A stretch of 64,000 nucleotides of DNA, taken from assembly GCA_013399695.1 (NCBI GenBank), contig VXAU01001826.1:580185-644184 (forward strand). Reading direction: 5' to 3'. The translations under genes were made by a program, and so were the position numbers. The notes under the pieces were generated by a model. The model worked only from the letters and a program-made list of their open reading frames with translations, searched no databases and was not told where the DNA came from. Source of the DNA: Formicarius rufipectus. Its lineage: Eukaryota > Chordata > Aves > Passeriformes > Formicariidae. How positions within the stretch are numbered: position 1 is the stretch's first letter; each line of letters opens with the position of its first letter. This document shows, piece by piece, positions 24,901 through 39,900 of this stretch.

Positions 24901-27900
24901 GTGGAAACTACTGCTATTAATATTTTCTTAGTTACCTCTGTATTGAACACTGAGACTATGTGTATTTAATGGAACTTCGATACAAAATAGTTGGCATCAA
25001 TTATAGATACTTTTTGGTTAACTTTTACTACAGTAGACATATTTTCCTTGGTTTTTCCTATTTGTTTATAGTTTAGTAACAGTTGCCTTCCTTTGTAATT
25101 TTTTTTTTTTCTGGGTAGCTATAGATGAAGGAGTTATGTGGAGATGAGAAGAACTGACCCTGTGCTATTGAATTAAAATGAAAATATGATCCAAGTAGTG
25201 CTGAATTAATTGGAAACTTTTGATTAGCATCAGTGGTCTATGAAACCAATTTGAGATGAATTAGAACAGCCTTATGGAAAATCCTCTGTGTATTAAGTGT
25301 TCTTTACAGGATGGTAGATGCCACTTCCAGTTCTTATTACAGTCTTATCTAGCTTAAACCAGGATAGAGTAGGTGGAGTTTTTTTTTTGTTTGTTTGGTT
25401 TGTTGGTTTTTTTTTTTTCTTTATAAATACATGCTCTTGTGCTGGGTTTGGCTAAAAATGTACGGAAACTTGTTTAGTTTCCTGGCACAGGTTGTGATGA
25501 AAAGAGCAGCCAGCATGTGTGTATCTGAGGACTGCAGGAATTAAACACTCTAATTAACTATGTCATGTGATTGGTGGTGTTAAAGTTAATATGAGCATGG
25601 CTTTCAAAAAGGCTACCACATCCTTGGCTTCTGAAGCATTAAATAAGAATTTAAAAAAAAAATAAATATTTGTTTTTTAATTGACTTGCTCATCCTGTGT
25701 TTAAAGGAAGCCTTTTCAGTTGAAGATGGGGCATTATGATGGAAATGGTGTTTTAAAGGTAGGCTGCAATGCACTGGAGTCAGTTTATACACACAAGAGG
25801 CATTGATTTATAAGGTTAGAAAAAGCATTAAGCAGAGCTAGTGAAAGTATAAGTCTTCCCATCTTAAAAAACACCCTGATATTACTTACCATTTCCAAAA
25901 AAACAAGAAACACAGCTTACAGGAAATGTGAGGAGTCAGTGCTCTGGAGTCCATGGATTATTGTTTTTAAATCTAAGGAAATTTCTAAGTGGATTTTAAG
26001 TGCTTCACTACATGAATTACCTTTACAGGAAAGGAAACCTTGTTAGCGTAAGTTGATGTAGCGAGTTTCTCTGGTTTTACAGCATTCACTCCTTTTATTC
26101 CAAGTTATTCCAGTTCATGTTACACAGAAATTACACTTCACCTAGTGCTCATTGTTCAAATGAAGAATTATATACATATGCAGAAAATATGCTGCTTTAT
26201 ACCAGAATGTCTGTACAGGTGAGTCATGTGCAAAGATCAAACTGGCAGACCAATTACAATTAACTCTTAACATTTTTCTAATTCAGGGCAGTACAGCTTG
26301 GTAACACACTGTACTGTTAGTGAGCTAAGGACTTCCCAAGATTCACTGCTTTGTTCTCCCTTCCTAGGAAATTATCTTATATCAAACAGCAGCTGGCTGT
26401 TTGCTGGACTTCAGTGGCCATTGACTGTGTTTTGGATTATTGTAGACAAGAAACTTTGGTTGAAGTCTACAGACAACTGCAATGAAAGGTGGAAACTTTG
26501 AAAGTGAGCGGAATCAAACTAGTCTCAAAGAGACATTTAGTGTTAGAAAAACTAAATTAACAGATCTTGTTAATGAGAGTTGCCTAGATCAGGTGTGAGG
26601 ACTGTTGTTATTCAAGAGAGGCCAAAAATTACTCACAGCTGCCTCTCCAATCTGCAGCAGTGCAGGTTGCCACCTTCACCCTGCCAGCATTTCCAGAGCT
26701 GCTCAGAGTTATCTTGTGCCAAGTCCATTAGAAGCACCCTAGCATGGGGCTCCTTCACCCTCACTGTGGTCTGACTGTGCTTACAGATTCTGCACCTCAC
26801 CCAGTGCCAAGATTTCTCATGCCCTGTACCAGGGCTGAAGGGCAGGGGAGGTGTGTGGGTGTGACTGGGCAGCTCTCAGCAGCTTTGGCTCATGTTCAGG
26901 GCAATAGCAAGGAATGGAGAGGACAGAAGGGAGACGCAATGAAGAGAGATGGGACTTCATGTGCTCAGTCTAGAATGGAGTAACTGCCCAGAATGGAGTT
27001 AGTCCTCTGCCAAAGGCCAAGTGTAATTTTTTTGTTCCCCTTCTTTAGTCCACATAGATGACTTGAAAATACAATGTGTCGATATTTGGTATTGCTCCAG
27101 TTACTGATGCACTTGCATAATATGGGATTGTGTGACTCTTACTATGTTAGGAATCTTTGTTTCACTACAGGTTTTGGTCGGATTAACACAGTCTTGTGTC
27201 ATGGTTGTCTGTGATAGTTTTCTGCCAGAGCAGCTAAGTATCTCTTCACCTCATGAGATTTCTGCTTTCTTCCTTTTCCCTGCCATGTCCAGGGAAAGGG
27301 ATTATTTTGTTCATTCCCCTCTTCTGCCATACCTTAACGAAGAAATCTAAATACATCTCATCAGCTGTAACCAGTCCATTTTTTGAGAAAAAATTATACA
27401 GTTTCATCTTGATAAACAAAATAAGGATGACTGCCTGCTCCTAAAATGAGTTAAAGGGGTATTTTTAGGAGTATCTTTTAAAGCCAGGTAGTAAATCAGC
27501 AGACTGATTCAAGCTGCCAGGCTCCTGTTGTGCCAAAATGGGTCCAGAAAATTTACCATGAGTTTGTCATACTCTTATGTGGTTGTCCTGATCAGCTTTT
27601 TGTAAAGGTCTCCACAGTGGAGCATGTTAATTCATGCAATGAGTGACTCAGGCCCTTCTGATACATATCATCATCACAAGTAGGTGTTGTTAGTCCTGAT
27701 GAGGGCCTGTGATCTGTACAAGAGTTATGCTCCTTCTGTCATGTGCAAGTGGACCAGATTTAGTAGACTTTTGTACCAGAGACGTGGAAAGACTGGGGAT
27801 GAGAGAGAACAAAAACATAGAAAAGACATGAGGAAGATGTAAGAAAAGGTTAAGAGTGAAGACATCGAGAAGTTTCGCAGTCAGTGAGAGTTTCTCCTCC

Positions 27901-30900
27901 AGTTACCAACAGGTATATGAAGAAATTCTGATGCTGTCCTTGTTGGCCCCTCTCTGTTTTGTTCTCATAAACTGCATGGATGTGGTTATGAGTAATTTAT
28001 CTTTGGAAGCACCAAGGACCATTATTGTCTGTAAGGGCTAGATGCTTATTGCTACTTGTAAAAGGACATGTGCCATAGTCATTCCATTGTGTCTCCTCAG
28101 TGTTAAATCCTATGGTATCCCCTCTCTAGTGCACAGAAAGATCTTATTGAGCAAGTCTTCTACTTCTGATATTCATGAAACTGGCTTCCTGTGCATTTCT
28201 ACCTGAGGGACATGATTATGTCTTGCGGTATAAATTTAATGTAGAAAAAAGGTAAACTCATCTTCACCCTTCCTTTCTATGAGCTTTTTTTTTTTTTCCT
28301 TCAAGAAACTCTATATCTCTCTTTTTACCAAGTACTTGGAAAGTCTTGAATAGCAGATGACTTCAGGAGATGAACTATGATCTAACAAAACTGGATCTGA
28401 AAGTAATCAAATGGAATCTCTAGTTACATTCATAAAATGCATCAAGCTTCTGTTTGTGATTTGTTGATGTCAGAAGCTACGGTATTTTTTAGGTTTGGGA
28501 AGCTGGACTTTGAGTCCAGTAGCTTACAAGTTGTTCTTTCACAACATGTTTTGACCTATGTTGCCACTTTTCACGCATACTTAAGTGGAATTTCTCATTT
28601 TCTAGTGGTTATATACATTACACTGTAGTCTATATGCAAACTGCTCTTTAATTTTGAAGAATTTCACTTGCAATGAAGATGCACTGGCGATGCTTTGAAA
28701 CAAATAGTCAAAACCTTGTTTCTATTGTTCTTGTTTGGACTTGAGAGAGTCAATTAGACTAATCTTTACATATTCTGTGCCATTACGTGTGGTAGAGAAG
28801 GCTGAAGTTCAGTGATTTCCTTGAAGAGAAGCTATACTTTGGAAAGAAGTCTAGAGCAGTGGTGACAACATTGGCCTAAGGCTCTGGTGACATGGGTTCA
28901 GACTACTGTGAGAGCTCTCAGCCCTTGTGTAACGATGAGAGTCATTTTACCCTCTCTGAAGTGAGTGTGGCTTCTCTCAGCATGCAGAGGGAAGGGGAGA
29001 AATGCTATGAAGGATATATATTTCATAGTCATTAGCAATCCAGGTGGATATTTCAAGATAAACAACACGTGACTTTTTTTGTGGACTTCCAAAAATACAC
29101 AGTGGGTGCATGTTCCTGCCTTCCAGATGAGGCAGATTTTAAGGCTATCTTTTATGCTACTACTTCCCAGATTGTTGTATCTTGTATAACTCTTTGAAAT
29201 TGGGCATTTGCTCTTAAGGTAGTTATGAAGTGTACCCTTTATAGTTGAGAGTGGGAAAGCTCTTGCAGTGATCTGCCTAGTCTCAGTTGATTTGGTAGAA
29301 GCTTAAACTACATCCCATAAAGGTGCCTGTCTGAAGCTAGGTGAGCCTAAATAGCTACACGGCTGTGGATATTGCAAACACTGCATAAAAGATGCAAGTT
29401 TCACCATTTTTCCTGCATTATAGAACCAGATGTATGTACTGAATGTGTAGGCAAATTAACTTTACTCTTGAGTGGGACTTAAAGTTCTTTTATTGGGCAG
29501 AAAAGCAAAAGGTTTTTCTGGCTCTCCTTCTTACCTACTGCATTCTTAATATTGCTGATTCTTCATTTCACTTATGCATAGTACTGTTTTAGGGAAACTG
29601 AAAAAAGCAAAACCAAAAACAAAACAACAAAACAACCCCCCCACACGCTGTCTTTTTGCCAGTTTTGCCATTATGCATAGAAATCTGTAGTGTCTAGTTG
29701 CTCAGAAATTTGGCAGTACAGGATGTTACCTTTCCTTCTCTCTCTCTTGAATCTATAATGATTATTATAGAGTGCTCTTGCTGTGAGTACTGTAAAGAAA
29801 TGCATTATTTTTCTCTGTGTAGTTAATCCAGAATTAAATTATGGAAAAGTTGCTTTCTATATGTAAAATAATAAAGGTGAAAAAATGCCAATATGTGACT
29901 TGGAAAGGAGAGGAATCTTAAATTGATCTTATTGTTACTGCAAGAGAGCCAAATATTGTTTCTGTAAATCTGTATTACTCTTATTACTTCTGGTAGCATC
30001 ATGTACTTCTGATAATGTTAAGTTTGGCAGTGCTTTGGACTTGGTTAGTCGTGCATTCCACCGAAATTAGACCGGTACTTCTGCATCTCACCTTGTGGTG
30101 GACCTGAGGCTGCAAGCAGATTACACCACTGCCAGGGCATTCCCCTCAGCTGTGCCTTACCCTTGGGTAAATAAGCCGCAATACTGGGTAATTTCTGAGA
30201 TGCAGGGTTACACCTTCTGCAGGGATTATCTGTAATACTGTTATTAATGAATACAGGCATTTATGAGTTTTAGCATGGCAGTAAGAAGGCAGAAAGAGAC
30301 AGGCTTTTAGTGGTGAGAGCTGGGAGCACAGTGCCACAGCATCAGCTATTTGTATTGTTATAGGGGTTGCTGATTATAAACTCATTCTTTCAGCAAGGTG
30401 GGCATCACAAGGTTCAGAAATTGACTTTTAAAAAGTCTAAGGTGAAATTTATGTAGGAATTTTGAGAGCATGGAATTAGAAATTATGATTGAACTTGTTT
30501 CTCTATGTATATAGAGCATTACCTTGGGTATGAAGTAAACTTTTTTTTTTTTTTTTCCCCAGTAAATTTTTCCTTGGTTTAAGGAGTTCACCTTGGCCTG
30601 CCTAACCTACAGCAAAATATGTGCTGATAGGACATATTCTTCATGTGTCTGTCAGACCTCAGTTTACCTTAACCTTTTTGGCAGCTTCTGCCAGTTAAAA
30701 AAATGAGTCTTCCCTTATGGAGCAGGAATCCAGTTTTCCAAGACTAGGATGTAAAACTGAATAGTGTTTGCACATATGCAGTGAATCTTCACATCTTGGC
30801 AAAAAGTGCTGTGTGGTAAGTTCCCAGTGTCACTCTTACGTGCTGTTTATATGAGACTACTTCATGCCCAAACACTGGCAAGTATTAACGTTGTCATGTT

Positions 30901-33900
30901 AATTTTGTAATGTATGTGTGTGTGACTGACAAAGAAACCTGTATGGCCCAGAGGTGGGGACAGAAGGATGAAGAATGCTGATGACTGAGGTGGAAAGACT
31001 GTCTTGCAGCACTGCTGTTGTATTAAAACATGTATAAAATTTGTACTCAGGGGCTCCAACAGAGGTCCAAAGTGGAGGCTGCCTGAGAAAATACATAACT
31101 TTCATAAATCCTGGCTTTCCAAACACTGATCATACCGTGTCCTAATTCCTTGCAAACTTTTAGTCTTTATAATGATATTCTAGTTTCCTCTATTCCAATC
31201 ATCAGAGTAAGAATGCATTAGTTCCCCTTGCAAGTTCTTCTTCAGCATGACCTGTCAGCGAATTCCCAGAACTGCAATGTCTTCTTTTCTGAATATGCCT
31301 AGTAACCTTCAGTATTCAATTGCTTTTGCTATTCTGGAATACATATTTTTAAGAGAAGGGAGAAAGGAAGAAACTCGGAGAAAGAGGACATTTTTGCTCT
31401 TTATCTACAACAAATGGCTCAAATCAGAGGCTGTGAGTTAAGGAGATTTGGGTCTGATGCTCTCTGTAGTTAATATTTGTAACTGCTGCCTTATGACTGA
31501 CAGTATGTAGGGTGCAGCAACACTGGTCCCTATCCCTGCAGACACACAACTTATCTTGCCACTTTCCCTCACTTTGTCTTTCTCTTGCAATGAGCAAACA
31601 AAGCTTGTTTGGCCTTATACCATTATTACAGGTGCTGATTGAATTAACTTGTGCTGAAGTTAATAGGGAAACAGAACTCTTAAGTGAAGACCTGGTTTAG
31701 AATTTGCATATTTAAAAGAGAAAAAAATAATTTAATGTGCAAAACAGAATCCTCATAATGTTTTAGTTTGTGGTATTTCCTTTTTTAAAAAACATTTCTG
31801 TCTGATTTTAGGAAAACAAAGGGCTACAATAATTTATAGACTCCCTGATAAGATAGCTTTAAAATGTCATGGCTGTGGTTTATCCCCAGCCAGTAGTCAA
31901 ACCCCACGCAGCCACTTGCTGACTCCCCCAGCAGTGGGATCAGGGTGAGAATTGGAAGGGTAAAAGCCAGAAAACTTGTGGGTTGACATAGAGACAATTT
32001 AATAGGGAAAGCAAAAGCCATGCACCTCTGGAAAGTAAAGCAAAGAATTACTTCTGCTTCCCATGGACAGGCAGGTGTTCAGCAAACTCCAGGAGACCAG
32101 GGCCCCATCCGTTACTTGGGAAAGACAACTGTCAGCACTCTGTCCCCTCTCTTCCTCCTTTTTCCCCCCACTTTATATACTGGGCATGACACCATGTGAT
32201 ATGGAATATCTCTTTGGTCAGTTTGGGTCAGCTGTCCCAGCTGTGTCTCCTCTCAACCTTCCATGCACCTCTGGTCACTTTGCCAGCGTGGCAGTAATAA
32301 AAGCAGCCAAGGTCTTGTCTCTGTGTAAGCAATAACTGCCCAGCAATAACAAAAACATCTCTACATTATCAACCCTGTGTTCATCACAAATCCAAAACAT
32401 AACCCCATGCTAGCTCCTGTGAAGAAAATTAACTCTACCCCAGCCAAAACAGTCACATAGTTATATTCACTTTAATTATATCTCTTGCACATTGCAATAA
32501 GCCTTAATTTCTATTTTAAGAGGAAATTTTTCTCTCTGATTACATCCATTACATTGCTAATTTTAGGAGTGTGAATTCTTCATGGTTTAGTGAGACAATT
32601 TTAATAGCTGTGTCTGAATACTTGTTTAAAATTTATCATTGTTTCTATTCAGGACCAAATATGTTGCTTATGATGTTGCTGTCTCAGTGACTAACAGGCT
32701 GATAGACTGATAAATACATACTTTAGTTAAAGTAGGGTCAGTGAATAGGAAATGGGAAGAAATTCTTCCAATATGATTTCAAGCAGTCTCATATCTTAAC
32801 AGACCAAACCATTGTATCAGTGTATTTTAAGGCTGCAGAGTTTCAACAGGCTTGGAAATATGGTATTTGAACTGAGCTTCTGAAATACCAATGTAAAGGG
32901 CAGTGAACTTGCCATATATTTTATTAGCCAATACATGACGCAATGTCTTCATTTCCCTTGCTAAATCTGGGGAAGCTTTGAGTTTAGACAGGTAATGCCT
33001 GGTACCATCCAGTGCTGTGATTAACATACTATGAAGATTCAGTTCTGAGGTTTCTGTGATAAAATTCCATCATTCTCCAAAGTGTCTTTTCCTGCTGGAG
33101 CAGACAGGTCATCTTTGCTATAGCAATAAATTTAGGAGACCATAGTGTTAACAAAGATACAAAGTATCCTCAGTTCAACAGTTTATTTCCAAACATAACC
33201 CCCACCCCCCAGCATTTTCACAACAGATGTGCTTGCTCTTTTGATGTTCAATGTTCAGAAGTATTCCTTAGGCTAACAGTATGCTCAGCTCTCATCTGTC
33301 AGTCTACAACCAGCACAGGCAATTCAATATGAGAGACTTCTGCCTAAAATTGTGGTGTTACATGCAAAAGTAGAATCTGTGCAGCCACAGACATACTAGT
33401 GTTTTAAATAAAAATAAGTAATACGTGTTGCTATTGTAATTCATGCTGGCCATTAAATCCCCAAAGAGGGTATGTCCTGAGGAAACAGCAATAGGTTAGC
33501 TCACAGATTAAAGAATATTAACAGTGACTTCCTGATCTTAGTAGTCTTCACGTCTATTCTGTGGATTTTTTCATCTCATAATGATGTTGGTAAACAACAA
33601 TTTCTGTACAAATTTCCCCAGAGATGGAAAACTGCTTGAACTGGTATAAAATATGGCTCCCAGAGGAAAAAACCAAAACCAACCAACCAAAAAAAAAACC
33701 CCTAACACATTCTATGTATTTCAGAGGGTGTAATTTCACAATATTTTTTTCCCACAAGCAAAACATTGAAATAAAAGATTAGGCAGATTTTCTAGGATAA
33801 ATACAGTATTCATTTTTCAATTCTGTTTGCGGTCACTTTTATAGAAGGAGAAGAAAGGTTATATACAAAAAAATATGGAAAGAGTATGAATATTGTATAC

Positions 33901-36900
33901 ATGCATGTAACGTATGTCTTCCTGCATCTGTGTACCAGTAACAAGGAGGAACAGTTGAAATCAGGTTGGTGTAGAGGAGAAAGATTTACCTACAAGTAAA
34001 GGTAGTAAATTAAGATAAAATTTTATTCATGGGACTTCTGAAATTAGTTTCCAGACTTGAGGAGTAGGAAAAATACATTACTCCTTTGGAGCAGAAGCCT
34101 GTTAAGTTTATGAATGCAATTTCAATGTTAGGAGCGAGGAATTTTCTTTAAGTCCTTTGTTTCTGTCTTGGAAATTATTTTACTTATTTTCTGAGGCTTT
34201 GGCATCATTCAGGTTTGTTGAAGTGAATTATATTCTGCTTCATAAAATTGATAGGAGAATAGAGACTTTCAAAGGTAATGAGCCCAGACATATATGAAAA
34301 TCATTGTCATGTGTCCTCACCAGGCACCTATCCATTCATGTAGGGAGTGAAAGTCAGAGATAATTTTCCTGTTATCTACTGGCAGGCATCCTGGCACATC
34401 AGTAGGCAGATAGTTCAAGATTATCCAGAGAACATGCTTTCTTGTCCACCTGCTGGGCCAGAAAGGTTTAGCAAGGGACACTGGAGCAAGCAGAAAATAT
34501 TCTGTAGCATTTTAGGGACTTAAAAGAACCTGAGGGAATTGAGGAGTGAAGAGTGAGGGGATCTGGGAAGATGCTGCTGGCATTGTTGCCTTAGGAATCA
34601 AGACCATATGATACCACACACCATTGGTTTTCCTGAACTAATGCTTCTGATGGATTGTGGAGGATTATACAGCAGACTATCCCTGCCACTTCTTCTCTGG
34701 CCATTCAGATGTGTCCAAGGGAATGCAGCAATTGTTCCACACTGCTGGTCAGGCTGAGCTAAGGCTCAAGTGTCTAAGAGGCAGTGGATAATTTTGCATT
34801 ATAGAAATTGAGAAATTCTGTGGTAGAGAACTGTCAGGTCCCCTGTTGCACAGGCTTTTCCATATATAGGAATATATGCACACTTGTATTTCAATTCAAA
34901 TGCAATTATTATGTTATGATTAGCTGACAATCCAATCCATTTAGTAATGGATAAACCTTAGTTTTGCCTAATGGTGTTAGACTAGAATACACATTCACTG
35001 GAGCCCTCTGTCCTGGCTGCAGGTCCTGATATCCTCCAGGTATATTGGAAAAAGTTATGTGATGGGCACAGTGTTGCTGAAGTTTGCAGTCTGGGTTACT
35101 TAAGCCAACCACTAATTGGTCCATAAAAGTAGTAATGCCATGCTAACACATAGATGGTCATGCCCATGATTCTCACCACTAAGTAATGCATTAAGTAATA
35201 GCATAACAGAGGATTAATACTCTAGGAGCATCCAATTTATTATTTACAAAATGGATTGGTTAGACTTGGTGCATATTTGCAGTTTCTAGCAATGATTTAG
35301 GGATGCTTCCAAGAAAATTCATACAACTTGTCACAGTAACAGTTGTTCACCTGTCAGTTGTTGCTTGCAAGACAATGGGGTTGCTCATGTCTTTAAAGCA
35401 GTTATGGGGGTTTTTTCAGCTGTAGAACTGTAGACAACTTGCTTAATAAACAGGCTGTGCCAGGTATGAGGTTTCCTGTTTAGCTTCTTTAGTAACCTTA
35501 GAAGTAGATGCCTGTCTACAGGTTCTGAACACTATGCTACCTTTGGATTGGTCATCAGTTTGCAGTCAACCGGCGCTGCAAGAGAACTCCCTCTCTGGGA
35601 ACAAATTTTTAATAATCTGTTTTCTCCTCTTCATTGTTCTGCTAAAAATGATGGCACTCTTCAGAAGGAGCATGGAGTTAAAGTGGGATCAAGTTATTCA
35701 CCTGATGGATAACTGGTGTCTATTCAGCCAGTAATCAGGTGTGATGTGTACCCTCTGGTGACAGATTCATAGAAAGGTTGGGGTTTGAAAGGACATTGAG
35801 GATCATCTAATTCCAAACCCCTTGCCATGAGCAAGGAACTTTTCATTGAGCCCAGGTTGCTCCAAGCCTTGTGCAGCCTCGCCTCGTGCAGTGCCTGACA
35901 GTGTCTGTGTCCGTACCATGGAGCTCTGCCACAAAAAGCAGCTTTATACTATAATTTGAATTAAATTTTCATATCAGCAAGGTGGCAATGAATTGACAGA
36001 AGTCTGTTAACACTGAAAACTCTATTAATGACCTGCCCTAAATGCATAAATAAAGGCTCTCTAGCATCTTCAGTGTGTCATGTGGAGTGTAGAAACACAG
36101 AGCCTTCCTTAGGAGCATTGGGAAGGCAAGTTTAACATGAACAAAACACCCCAAACAACTCTTATACTCTTAACAGCAAATAGGTCACCAGAGAAAACTG
36201 TGAAGGAAACACTAGGTGTCTTCAGAATGACATGATGTGCCTTTGTGAAGGCATAACATGTCAAGTGAGGAAGCAGATATTGACAGCAGAACATTTTGCT
36301 CTGGTGTGCTGCTTGATGTTACTCAGTGTTCCCTGCCACAATTGATATGCAGGGTTATTCTTGCATCCACTCCATTTGGATGTGCCTCTTTCTTATCACC
36401 TTCATTGAGAAGAGGAGCTGTAGGAAGTGTTTGTATGAGTACACATAGAATGGGTAATATTTGACAGTTTAGAAGGGGACTAGTTCCTTTTTTTTCTTTT
36501 TCTATGTTTTTTTTGGTCTTTTTGACCATTTCCATGATTGCATTTGTTATTTGAAACTAAAATCTCAGGGTTCAGTTTTAAACAATTGGTCTTGATTTTT
36601 TTTCATCCATATTCTATGACTTAATTTAAGATTCACAGAAGATTAGTATTAACTAAATTTGGGCATATGTTTCATGTGGCAGGAGATAAATGGAAAATTC
36701 CTGTCAATCAACATTTTGAATTCTCTCTCCAAGAATACAGTGTGTTCATTGCTTTCTAGTAATTTGTTTGATTTGGGCTTTTCTTCTCTCAGTAGTCCCA
36801 CTTAATTCTGTCTGACAGTGTTCCATTGTCTTCAGGAGCATAGTATAGTGCTGTTCCTGATAATCATTCTGAGAACGTGGATTCATCCATGCTCGCAAAT

Positions 36901-39900
36901 ACAAATAGCTAGTGATGTTAGTCAAATATTTGAAATACCTTTCTGCACTGCTTTGTTGCCACACAGTGTGGAAGAATGGTCTTTACTGAAGCAGTGCTGG
37001 TTGCTGCTTCTAAAACTCTTGATCTAGGTCTCTCGACAGAGCTCTGGAGTTTTCATTATGCTTCATTCCTGTGCATGACATTAATATTTCACTTTCATAA
37101 GCAAATATAATAACCTTCATAAAAAAAATAAAAATTTTGGTTTTCTTGGAATGGATTATTGTGTAGTATCTTACCAAGTGTTGTGTTTTTACAGCTCATC
37201 TGCATTTTGTGCACTTTCAATGAAAACAAACAAACAACAAAAAAAACCCACAAAAACAAAACAACAAAAACCCTTTTAATACCTGTTGGGCTTTTCCACA
37301 TACAAGGCTGAATATTGCAGGTAACTTTTTAGACCTCGTTCAATTTTTGCATGCCAAAAATTAGACATCCATGTTAAGATTCATATAGAGTAGGATTGTC
37401 CAAGAATGTGTTCCAAAGGATGTAACCTGTTTTGTGCAAGTACTTGCTATCATAGTTGATGAAAATATCTTTCATGAGCGTACTTAATAAAAAAAATAAA
37501 ATCAGTCAAGTTTTAAAATAACATGAAGTGCTCAAAGCAGAACAGTTACAATTGTTGCAGCCAACAGCTTGGGGTTCTTAAATGGGTAAGTATGCACAGA
37601 GGATCTCAACAGGGATAGGCCCCTGTGGCTTGATTGCAGGCTGAAGACCATTACCTCTCTTCAGCGCTGAATTAGTCAGGTATATAAGCCTGTTCCTGCC
37701 TATCATGATTTTAGAGGTACCTGGATGGCATTGCTTCTGTTATGTGTTTGCTGAAGTGTAAGAACAATGTATGGAAACCAGATTGTGCCTGCAGTCCATT
37801 TAAATGCTCTGGCTTGCAGGCAGTACTGTTTTCCAAGGTACTGCTGTCATTACTACGAAGTAGCAATGGATGTGGTTTTTTGATAAGTTCCATTCAGGTC
37901 ATGGCTAGTGGGGACCATTACAACACAATTTCTCTTTTAATGAGAGAGATATGTGGCTCAGACACTGCTGATTAATAATGTACTGAACAAATGGTCCAAA
38001 ATAGAATTTTTACAGGAGTAGGATAAAAATTAGACTCAACATGTTTCATGGAAATACTGCAACATGAGCAAGCTGCTGCTGAACTAAGGAAAAGAGTCTG
38101 TTGGAGACCATTATTTTTGATGAGCTCCTTGGGAACCTGTGTTTCTGAGGTGTGCCAACTGATCCAGGCCTCTGTGCCTCTTGAGGCAGGTTGGCTCCAG
38201 CACTGTAGGGGCTCAGGGCAGCAAGTTCCCTGTTGGAGAACAAAATGAGCAAGCCAAAGCATACAAGGCAACATGCTATTGTGCCCTCTTGTAGTGACAG
38301 TGTGTTTCTTTAAAACAAGTCTGGTGTGAGGAGAGCTTTCCCCTTGCTGGGGCATGTCCTGACAGCCCTACTGTCTCCATAAATCTCAGAGTCCAGTGGT
38401 CTTCCTTGAAACTGTGAGTTTGAACAGATCCTAAGCTGAAGAGAGCCTAGAATCCAACTGTGAGTTTCTTAGTGAGCAATCTTAGCTGATAAGTAAGCCT
38501 GCTGCCCCAGTGCCTGTTGCTTGAAAGCACATCTGACTAACCACATATTCCATCTGCAATGGAGTATTTCTTCCCCTTTGATTTCTGCATTGAAGTCATG
38601 ATACCTTTTGTATATGAATTGATTCACCTGCAACAGACTGGGATATCAATGCCCTCTTTAGTGGATTATTATGAAGCCACTGCAAAGGAATCCCTAGAGA
38701 AAGAGGGAATAAACTCTTCAGGAAAACAGATTTCAAAGCTTGTGAAATAACAGGAAAAAGAATTCAGGAAATAACTGGCTAAGTGAATCTCACTTGATAC
38801 AGTGACTCTTGTCCTAGTACAAAGTCTTCAGACTACTTGTGTTGGTTCTTTTGCAGGTTGTTCAGAATCACATTTCAATCAGCTAAAGATGCTTTTGAAT
38901 TATTACTTACCATCCCTCCAATTTTCATTATATGAGTGGCACAGAGGAGAGACAAAAAAATATGTTGGTAATTCTTTTCATTACATAGATACCACAGTTC
39001 TTTAATTTATATTAATAATTGCTGTAAGCTTAAAAAAAAAGTTTGACTAAAAAAATAGCAAGTAAATTTCACACTACAATTGCAATAATGTCTGCCTCCT
39101 GCAGTAACTATAGCATGGAGCAATGGTAGGTTTCAAAGCAGGTGTTATTTCTGTTAGACAGGCAAGTGTCAGCCTGGTTACCCTTACAAACAGATTATGT
39201 CAGATAATAACTTAGCACTTAGGCTTTCAGTACTGACCTGTGTTTGTTTAGGTTTTGTTTGGTTTGTTTTTTATATATGATCCCTTTCATATTTTTTTGT
39301 GCTTCTGAGACGTGAAGGCACATACAGAAGACTAGAGAGGAAAGTTTCTTCCAGGCACAGGCAGGCTGGTTGGGATGGCTGAGTGCCAGACCTTGTTACA
39401 TGGCTACTGGAGCTGCTTGTTCTGCATTCACATTGGTTTGTATTTCTGCAGCTGTATCATGTTGCTGCTGCTCACTTACTGTTAGATTCCTAAAGACATT
39501 GTTTTCCTTATAAAGTTATGTAAACTAAAGAGTATCTTTACATTTGATAAGGCATTTTTTGAGAGACTGAGTATTACCTACTGGAGAGCTTGTGCTTGGA
39601 TAGGGAGATTATTTTCTTCAAATTTCCTAATGTGAATGGATACTGATAAGATTTACAGGAAGTTGTACCACTAGTTGCAGATGACATGCTTTTGTTGCAA
39701 AGCTAGACCCTTGCTTTAAGATCCTTTGGCTCAGAGATGAATAAAATCTAAACTGAATTAAGACATTTTTGAGAGCGGGTAGATCCTGCAGAAGTTCTGG
39801 GTGTGGGGAATGGCACCCACCTATTACAAGGTATGTCAATAGAAAAGTGGTAGGGAAGCAGTGACAGACAAGAAACTGGGAACTGAAGAATTTACAAAAA

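Noticed and set aside
28853..28985. A tRNA gene, suggested by the GGGTTCA-like B-box motif
   Set aside because: No cloverleaf with acceptor and anticodon stems can be drawn. The pattern fits a diverged tRNA-derived SINE better.
32063..32335. 90-codon open frame inside the LTR
   Set aside because: It runs on the strand opposite to the LTR and through its promoter region. It is not a retroviral gene, and no gag, pol or env sequence is present.
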